The notes below the pieces were generated by a model. It was given only the letters and a program-made list of their open reading frames with translations, had not been told where the DNA came from and made no database searches. Made by a program: the position numbers and the translations under genes. 10,848 bases of DNA. Source: Planctomycetota bacterium. GTDB taxonomy: Bacteria; Planctomycetota; Planctomycetia; Pirellulales; Thermoguttaceae. Positions 6,903 to 10,848 of the stretch are shown here, one piece after another (the first letter of the stretch is position 1; each line of letters opens with the position of its first letter). The DNA lies in assembly GCA_023621895.1 (NCBI GenBank), contig JAMOAF010000203.1:1-10848 (forward strand), written 5' to 3'.

Positions 6903-7997
6903 TCAAGCAGGGCCACCGGCCCGGTGCGCGATCCTCGCGCAGAGCCGGCGCAGCGGCTTGATCGCCACGACCGCCAGAACGATTCCGGACACGATCGCGA
7001 TCCAATCGGGGATGACTTCGCCGGCGGCGCTGATCTGCTCGGACAGCTCAAGATTCATCCCCCCAAGCAGCAAATCCACGGCCAGGCCGATCCCGATTGC
7101 GCTGCCAACCAGGCCGAGCAGATACGCGGCCGTCACGCGCACGCCCAGTTCTCTCCCAACGACCGCCGCGGACGCGAGATTCGTCGCCGGGCCGGTGAGC
7201 AGAAATACGAGCACCGTCCCCGGGCTCATTCCGGCCACCAGCATCGACGCGGCGATCGGCGTTGAAGCGGTGGCGCAGATGTACATGGGAACGCCGATCG
7301 CCGCAATCGCCAGCATCGGCAGCAGCCCCGAACCGAACCCGGCCATCGCGCCCGGCGGCACGACGGTCTCCAGGGCCGCCGCCAACAGGAGCCCCCCAAG
7401 CAACCAGGGAGCGATGTCGTCCAGCAAGTCCACGGCGGCTCGGCTGGCCGCACTCCAACGAGCCGGCAGGCCGCGAGTGCCCGGCGGCACGCCGCGCGCC
7501 TCTCGATCGCAATCGGCGTCGCCGCAGCGCGAGCAGCCGCGCGCGGAGCAGTCCGCCTCCCCGCCGGCCGGCTGCCGCCTTGGGCCGGAAAGACACTCGA
7601 CAAGCAGGCCCGCCGCGACCGCGCTGGCGATTGCCGCGGCCGGGCGGAGAATCGTCATCACCGGCCCGAGCAGGACATACGACAGCGCGATCGAATCGAC
7701 GCCGTTTTCAGGAGTCGCGACAAGAAACGAGACCGTCGCCCCCTTGGACGCCCCGGAGCGGTGAAGCTGCATCGCCGTCGGCAGGACACTGCACGAACAG
7801 AGCGGCAGCGGCGTGCCGATCAGCGCCGCCTTGAACACCGGCCCGATCCCCCGGCCGCCAAGCCACCGCTTGAGCGAATCGGTGGGCAAGAATACCTTCA
7901 ACACCCCCGCCAAAATCAGTCCCGCCAACAGCCAAGGCGCAACCTCCAGGCAGATCGCCAGCACACGGTCGAGAAAGATCAGGATGTAGGTCAACAA
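6903..7997 (-). CDS. SO_0444/YraQ-type permease, probable Cu/Zn (heavy metal) efflux
   Basis: This 364-aa membrane protein belongs to the permease family (DUF318/ArsP/YraQ-like) and most resembles the SO_0444 group, assigned to Cu/Zn efflux. Two inverted halves each carry a signature: GTPLPLCSCSVLPTA (residues 61-75) with PENG (97-100), and GVPMYICATASTPIAASML (235-253) with GPATN (269-273). The conserved C67, C69 and C241 are present. The loop between halves holds a cysteine cluster, C150-x4-C155-x2-C158-x4-C163, in keeping with metal binding. No ATG fits; the start is one of two adjacent TTG codons at 7997 and 7994 behind AGGAG at 8002-8006. The second has the better spacing (7 nt rather than 4). 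It is convergent with csrA and has no metal-responsive regulator beside it, so the exported metal is inferred only from family. Confidence 0.85.
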   Translation of the reverse strand: MLTYILIFLDRVLAICLEVAPWLLAGLILAGVLKVFLPTDSLKRWLGGRGIGPVFKAALIGTPLPLCSCSVLPTAMQLHRSGASKGATVSFLVATPENGVDSIALSYVLLGPVMTILRPAAAIASAVAAGLLVECLSGPRRQPAGGEADCSARGCSRCGDADCDREARGVPPGTRGLPARWSAASRAAVDLLDDIAPWLLGGLLLAAALETVVPPGAMAGFGSGLLPMLAIAAIGVPMYICATASTPIAASMLVAGMSPGTVLVFLLTGPATNLASAAVVGRELGVRVTAAYLLGLVGSAIGIGLAVDLLLGGMNLELSEQISAAGEVIPDWIAIVSGIVLAVVAIKPLRRLCARIAHRAGGPA

Positions 7998-8001
7998 CGC
8001 T

Positions 8002-8006
8002 CTCCT
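8002..8006 (-). promoter_or_regulatory. Shine-Dalgarno selecting a TTG start for the permease
   Basis: AGGAG on the minus strand lies 4 nt from the TTG at 7997 and 7 nt from the TTG at 7994. It is one of the strongest ribosome-binding sites in the window and supports initiation at a non-ATG codon. Confidence 0.55.
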
Positions 8007-8044
8007 GGTTTTTTCGGCGGATCACCTTAAGATGTTCTTGTCGC

Positions 8045-8210
8045 GAGCTGGTCCAAATGAGCTTGCGTGATTCGTGGAAAAAGCGGCTGTTATTCAGATA
8101 GCCGCGGGGGCTTGCCCCGCGCTTCGTTACGTACCCGTTGTGCCGCAGCGCAGGTGAGCGCGCGGCAAGCCCACGCGGCTATCATGTCACGCAAGCTCAT
8201 TTAGAAGCTC
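8045..8210. repeat. Composite fold-back (MITE-like) element
   Basis: Most of the 330-bp gap between the permease and tspO is a nested inverted repeat. The outer arms are perfect 16-mers: AAATGAGCTTGCGTGA at 8055-8070 and its complement at 8187-8202. A broken extension adds GAGCT (8045-8049) and AGCTC (8206-8210). The inner arms are 26-mers at 8097-8122 and 8158-8183, complementary at 24 of 26 positions, beginning GATAGCCGCG. The central loop is about 35 nt. The two arms are separated by 26 nt on the left but 3 nt on the right. The left insert contains GAAAAAGCGGCT (8077-8088), whose near-complement AGCGGCTTTTTC (11 of 12) lies outside the element at 8232-8243. It has no coding capacity. It could be a non-autonomous mobile or REP-like element or a bidirectional terminator. 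Confidence 0.75.
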
Positions 8211-8327
8211 TGCTGGCATTATATGCGCGAGAGCGGCTTTTTCGCTCCAGGCCGCGCCGTTTCCCGCAAAAAGCGAGAACCCCAACCCGATCGACCGAAC
8301 CTGCACCCCCCTGCTCACTTCCTCCCC

Positions 8328-8807
8328 ATGAACCGGATAACGCAAATCGTCGGCCTGGTGGTTTTGCTCGCCTTGTGTTTCGCCGCCGCGGCGGCGGGCG
8401 GGGCCGCCACCTATCCACAAATCCAGGGTTGGTATGCCGAGTTGGCCAAGCCGCCGTGGACACCGCCCGGCTGGCTCTTCGGGCCGGTCTGGACCGCGCT
8501 CTACACCGCCATGGCGGTGGCCGCCTGGCTGGTCTGGCGGCAGGCGGGACTGGCCGCCGCGCGATGGCCCCTGGGACTGTTCGCCGTTCAGCTGGGGCTC
8601 AACGTCGCCTGGTCGTGGTTGTTCTTCGGGCTGCGCAGTCCAGCGCTCGGCCTGATCGACATTCTTCTTCTCTGGATCGCCATCGCTGCCACCCTGGCGT
8701 CTTTCTGGCGGCGAACCACGGCTGCCGGACTGCTCCTGGCGCCCTACCTTGCCTGGGTGACGTTCGCCGCGGTCCTCAACTCCGCGATCTGGTGGTTGAA
8801 CGCGTGA
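8328..8807 (+). CDS. tspO: TspO/MBR family protein
   Basis: The 159-aa five-helix membrane protein belongs to the TspO/MBR (tryptophan-rich sensory protein, peripheral benzodiazepine receptor) family, which binds porphyrins and is tied to oxygen, light or stress signalling. Aromatic hallmarks are WYAELAKPPWTPPGW (35-49), FGPVWTALY (51-59), LNVAWSWLFFG (91-101) and APYLAWVTFAAVLN (138-151) followed by W155, L157 and N158. Length is typical. The ATG at 8328 is chosen because the upstream in-frame extension to 8223 encodes a charged, Pro-rich stretch unlike any TspO N-terminus, and helix 1 begins directly after the ATG. No Shine-Dalgarno is visible. The gene follows the fold-back element. No tetrapyrrole or photoreceptor gene is in the window, so its ligand role is not supported by context. 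Confidence 0.93.
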   Translation: MNRITQIVGLVVLLALCFAAAAAGGAATYPQIQGWYAELAKPPWTPPGWLFGPVWTALYTAMAVAAWLVWRQAGLAAARWPLGLFAVQLGLNVAWSWLFFGLRSPALGLIDILLLWIAIAATLASFWRRTTAAGLLLAPYLAWVTFAAVLNSAIWWLNA

Positions 8808-8859
8808 ACGATCGCTGGAGCTGGCTGCGGAAGCGGTCGATCGGAGCCAAGGCGGCGGC

Positions 8860-9087
8860 TCAATGCTCCTTCTTGATCGCCTCGACAATCGCAACGCGGA
8901 TTTCCTGGGCGAAACTGCTGCCAAGCCGCTTCGGGTCGTGCTCGTTGAGCCCCTCCCACTCGAACGCCGCATCGACGCCCTGCTGAATCGCCTGCCGCAA
9001 CTTCTGGCTCTCGGCGATTGCCAGGGCGATGTCGTCAACCTCCCGAAGATCACCGATCACACTATCCAGCCAATGTGGGGGCCTCAT
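8860..9087 (-). CDS. Hypothetical protein, 75 aa
   Basis: I do not recognise this family. The protein is soluble, mostly helical and rich in charged residues. It starts MRPPHWLDSVIGDLREVDDI, has a run IALAIAESQKLRQAIQQGVD likely to form an amphipathic helix, and ends in QEIRVAIVEAIKKEH. There is no signal peptide, membrane segment or cysteine. AGGAG (9095-9099) lies exactly 7 nt before the ATG at 9087. This selects that start over the longer in-frame reading from 9207 and is the main reason to believe the gene is real. It is convergent with tspO (52-bp gap) and divergent from the ATP-grasp gene, with 220 bp between the two start codons. Confidence 0.6.
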   Translation of the reverse strand: MRPPHWLDSVIGDLREVDDIALAIAESQKLRQAIQQGVDAAFEWEGLNEHDPKRLGSSFAQEIRVAIVEAIKKEH

Positions 9088-9094
9088 CTGATGT

Positions 9095-9099
9095 CTCCT
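9095..9099 (-). promoter_or_regulatory. Strong Shine-Dalgarno of the 75-aa gene
   Basis: AGGAG on the minus strand with 7-nt spacing to the ATG at 9087 fixes the start of the small gene, making the upstream 40 in-frame codons to 9207 leader rather than coding sequence. Confidence 0.55.
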
Positions 9100-9170
9100 G
9101 ACAAAAGGACGGTTGTGGGTAAGCTTCGACGAATCAACAACTGTCGTGAGGCCGGTTCGCCACCCCGCCT

Positions 9171-9198
9171 CGGACAGGATGCAGTCCTCCCTTACAAT
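9171..9198 (+). promoter_or_regulatory. Candidate promoter for the ATP-grasp/GNAT pair
   Basis: CGGACA (9171-9176, 4 of 6 to TTGACA), a 16-nt spacer and TACAAT (9193-9198, 5 of 6 to TATAAT) lie in the divergent gap. Initiation near 9205 would leave about 100 nt before the ATG at 9308. The -10 resembles the TACAAT proposed upstream of the Uma2 gene. Confidence 0.35.
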
Positions 9199-9307
9199 AA
9201 ACGGCATGAATTCCGTTCCGCCAGGCTGTCGCAGCCAGCGGAACGCATTCCGTTCTACCGCGCGAGAATCGCCTTTTGCCAGCCCTTGGCAGGATCAAAA
9301 ACCACGC

Positions 9308-10321
9308 ATGAGAGTCACCATCCTCCACCAGGCCGTCGACCAAGACGCCGCCGAGGACGAAAAAGACGTGCTCGTCCAGGCTGCTTCCGTCGCCGAGTCG
9401 CTGCGGCGGCTCGGCCACTCCGTCGAGGTCGTCTCGGCCACGCTCGATCTTGACCGGCTCAGGCGCGAGCTTGTTGCCGCCCGGCCCGACTGTGTCTTTT
9501 CCCTCGTCGAATCGCTCGGCGGCACCGACTCGCTGGCGCACCTGGCGGCGTTTCTGCTCGAGTCGATGAAGCTCCCCTACACCGGCGCGCCGGCCGCGGC
9601 CCTCGTGCTCAGCAACAACAAGCTGCGAGCCAAGCGCTGGATGGCGGCGGCCGGGTTGCCGACCCCGCCCTGGCTCGAGCCGGGCGCAACGGCCTCGCCG
9701 CTCGGCCGCGCCAGCCAGGCCGGCCGCCCCCAATTTCCCGGGATCTTTATCATCAAGCCGCTGGAAGAGCACGCATCGCAGGGGATGACCGACGAGGCGG
9801 TCGCCGCCGCCGCCGGCCAGGAGCAGCTCAGCCAGCTCATCCGTCGCCGTTCGGCGCTCCTCGAGCGCCGCTGCTTCGCCGAACAATTCATCGACGGCCG
9901 CGAATTCAACCTGGCGGTCCTCGGCTCGCCGGGCGGACCGCGAGTCCTTCCGCCCGCCGAAATCGACTTCGGCGCATTCCCCCCGGGCAAGCCGCGGATC
10001 GTCAACTACCAGGCCAAGTGGTCGTCCGGTTCGTTCGAGTATGAAAACACGCCGCGGGTGTTTGTCCGGCCCGGCGCCGGCGACGATGCCAGCCTCGCCG
10101 GCAGGCTCATCGACCTGGCCCTCCGCTGCTGGCTTGCCTTCGAGCTCCGCGGCTACGCGCGCGTGGACTTCCGCGTCGATAGCACTGGCACTCCATGGAT
10201 TTTGGAGGTCAACGCCAATCCTTGCCTGGCCCCCGACGCCGGTTTTGCCGCCGCGCTGGCCGAAGCGGGCATTTCCTTCGACCAGGCCGTTCAGTCGATC
10301 CTCGATGACGCATTGCCATAA
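9308..10321 (+). CDS. ATP-grasp ligase related to D-alanine--D-alanine ligase
   Basis: The 337-aa enzyme has the Ddl-like ATP-grasp fold: an N-terminal Rossmann-like part (MRVTILHQ…, CVFSLVESLGG at 62-72), then SNNKLRAKRWM (102-112), the nucleotide-binding FIIKPLEEHASQGM (147-160, K150), EQFIDGREFN (192-201), and the metal-binding set VDFRVD (D287), E300 and N302/N304 in ILEVNANP. Such enzymes join a carboxylate to an amine through an acyl-phosphate. It differs from true Ddl: there is no Gly-rich N-terminal Ddl signature, and the usual N-T-x-P-G segment is replaced by NANPCLAPDAG. A peptidoglycan dipeptide product is therefore doubtful and the substrate is unknown. I chose the ATG at 9308 because similarity begins there; upstream in-frame ATGs from 9113 give a basic, low-complexity stretch. 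AGGA about 14 nt upstream is a poor ribosome-binding site. The GNAT gene overlaps its end. Confidence 0.82.
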   Translation: MRVTILHQAVDQDAAEDEKDVLVQAASVAESLRRLGHSVEVVSATLDLDRLRRELVAARPDCVFSLVESLGGTDSLAHLAAFLLESMKLPYTGAPAAALVLSNNKLRAKRWMAAAGLPTPPWLEPGATASPLGRASQAGRPQFPGIFIIKPLEEHASQGMTDEAVAAAAGQEQLSQLIRRRSALLERRCFAEQFIDGREFNLAVLGSPGGPRVLPPAEIDFGAFPPGKPRIVNYQAKWSSGSFEYENTPRVFVRPGAGDDASLAGRLIDLALRCWLAFELRGYARVDFRVDSTGTPWILEVNANPCLAPDAGFAAALAEAGISFDQAVQSILDDALP

Positions 10322-10820
10322 ACGGCCCCGCAAGGCCGCCCCCTCTTGCCGCGGCGCACCGGCCGTACCCGAGGACCGCGATTGCGTCCGCCGGATTGTC
10401 GAGTCGACCGCCATGTTCCGCCCCGACGAGGTCGGCGTGGCCGTTGAGCTGGTCGACGAGCGGCTCGCCAAGGGCGAGGCCTCCGGCTATCATTTCGCCT
10501 TCGCCGAACTGGATGGCAAGGTTGCCGGCTACGCCTGTTTCGGCCCGATCGCCTGCACGATCTCGAGCTTCGACCTGTATTGGATCGCCGTCGCGCCGGA
10601 GTTGCAGGGTCGGGGGCTCGGGCGGCGGCTGGTCGAGGAGAGCGAGCGGCAAATCCGCGCGCTCGGCGGCCAGCGCGTCTACATCGACACGTCCGGCCGC
10701 GCCCAATACGAGCCCACCCGCAGCTTCTACGAGCGCTGCGGCTACGCGGTCCAGGCGATCTTGCCCGAATTCTACGCCCCGGGCGATGATCGCGTGATCT
10801 TCTTCAAGAGGCTCGGCTGA
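10305..10820 (+). CDS. GNAT family N-acetyltransferase
   Basis: The 171-aa protein is a GNAT acetyltransferase transferring an acetyl group from acetyl-CoA to an amine. The acetyl-CoA pyrophosphate-binding loop is QGRGLGRRL (101-109), preceded by strand 4 LYWIAVAPEL (91-100) and the substrate-side sequence GYACFGPIACT. The C-terminal part has YEPTRSFYERCGY (135-147) and FYAPGDDRVIFF. The ATG at 10305 lies inside the ATP-grasp gene, overlapping it by 17 nt in another frame, so translational coupling is likely. No internal ATG precedes the conserved core until residue 37, so the N-terminal 20 basic residues may be real or the start may be non-ATG. The overlap points to a shared pathway, for example acetylation of the ligase's substrate or product; neither compound is known. 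Confidence 0.88.
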   Translation: MTHCHKRPRKAAPSCRGAPAVPEDRDCVRRIVESTAMFRPDEVGVAVELVDERLAKGEASGYHFAFAELDGKVAGYACFGPIACTISSFDLYWIAVAPELQGRGLGRRLVEESERQIRALGGQRVYIDTSGRAQYEPTRSFYERCGYAVQAILPEFYAPGDDRVIFFKRLG

Positions 10821-10828
10821 GGGAGAGG

Positions 10829-10848
10829 GGGTTCAGGGTTCGGGGTTC
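10829..10848. repeat. Heptamer tandem repeat GGGTTCR at the right edge
   Basis: Three units, GGGTTCA, GGGTTCG and GGGTTC, begin 8 bp after the GNAT stop and run off the window. The total length of the tract is unknown. Confidence 0.55.

Noticed and set aside
8055..8202. Integron attC-like site
   Set aside because: The inverted repeat lacks the GTTRRRY core and R/L box arrangement, and no integrase or cassette array is visible.
8223..8327. N-terminal extension of TspO
   Set aside because: It adds 35 charged, Pro-rich residues not typical of the family; helix 1 begins right after the ATG at 8328.
9113..9307. N-terminal extension of the ATP-grasp ligase
   Set aside because: The extension is basic and of low complexity, contains the candidate promoter at 9171-9198, and the ATP-grasp similarity begins at the ATG at 9308.

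Overview
The window is GC-rich chromosomal DNA, most likely from a member of the Planctomycetota. The clues are an HzsA-related NPCBM/beta-propeller/di-heme protein of a type expanded in that phylum, a Uma2-family protein, and the palindromic 'RSQAPAWER'-type intergenic repeat common in planctomycetes and cyanobacteria. Several genes also have weak or absent Shine-Dalgarno sites. The phylum assignment is inference, because no rRNA or marker gene is present.

Layout, left to right. The left edge holds the N-terminus of an AMP-forming acyl-CoA ligase (benzoate-CoA ligase type) on the minus strand. A 334-bp divergent intergenic region follows, with a candidate promoter for each direction and a GC-rich hairpin. 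Next come a Uma2-family gene and a large secreted HzsA-related protein (about 1119 aa, two CxxCH heme sites). Two tandem copies of a palindromic repeat separate the latter from a MATE efflux transporter. Then come a 57-aa divergent CsrA paralogue, a short GGA-rich leader and a canonical csrA. A SO_0444/YraQ-type metal-efflux permease is convergent with csrA on the minus strand. A fold-back (MITE-like) element of about 166 bp lies before a TspO/MBR-family gene. A 75-aa gene of unknown function on the minus strand is divergent from a Ddl-like ATP-grasp ligase gene, which overlaps a GNAT acetyltransferase gene by 17 nt. The right edge begins a GGGTTCR heptamer repeat.

There is no single large operon. 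The clearest functional units are the ATP-grasp/GNAT overlapping pair and the csrA/csrA-like pair. Nothing here amounts to a clear new defence or mobile system. The most interesting items are the small CsrA paralogue, which keeps the core fold but replaces the RNA-contacting residue R44, the HzsA-related di-heme protein, and the composite fold-back repeat.
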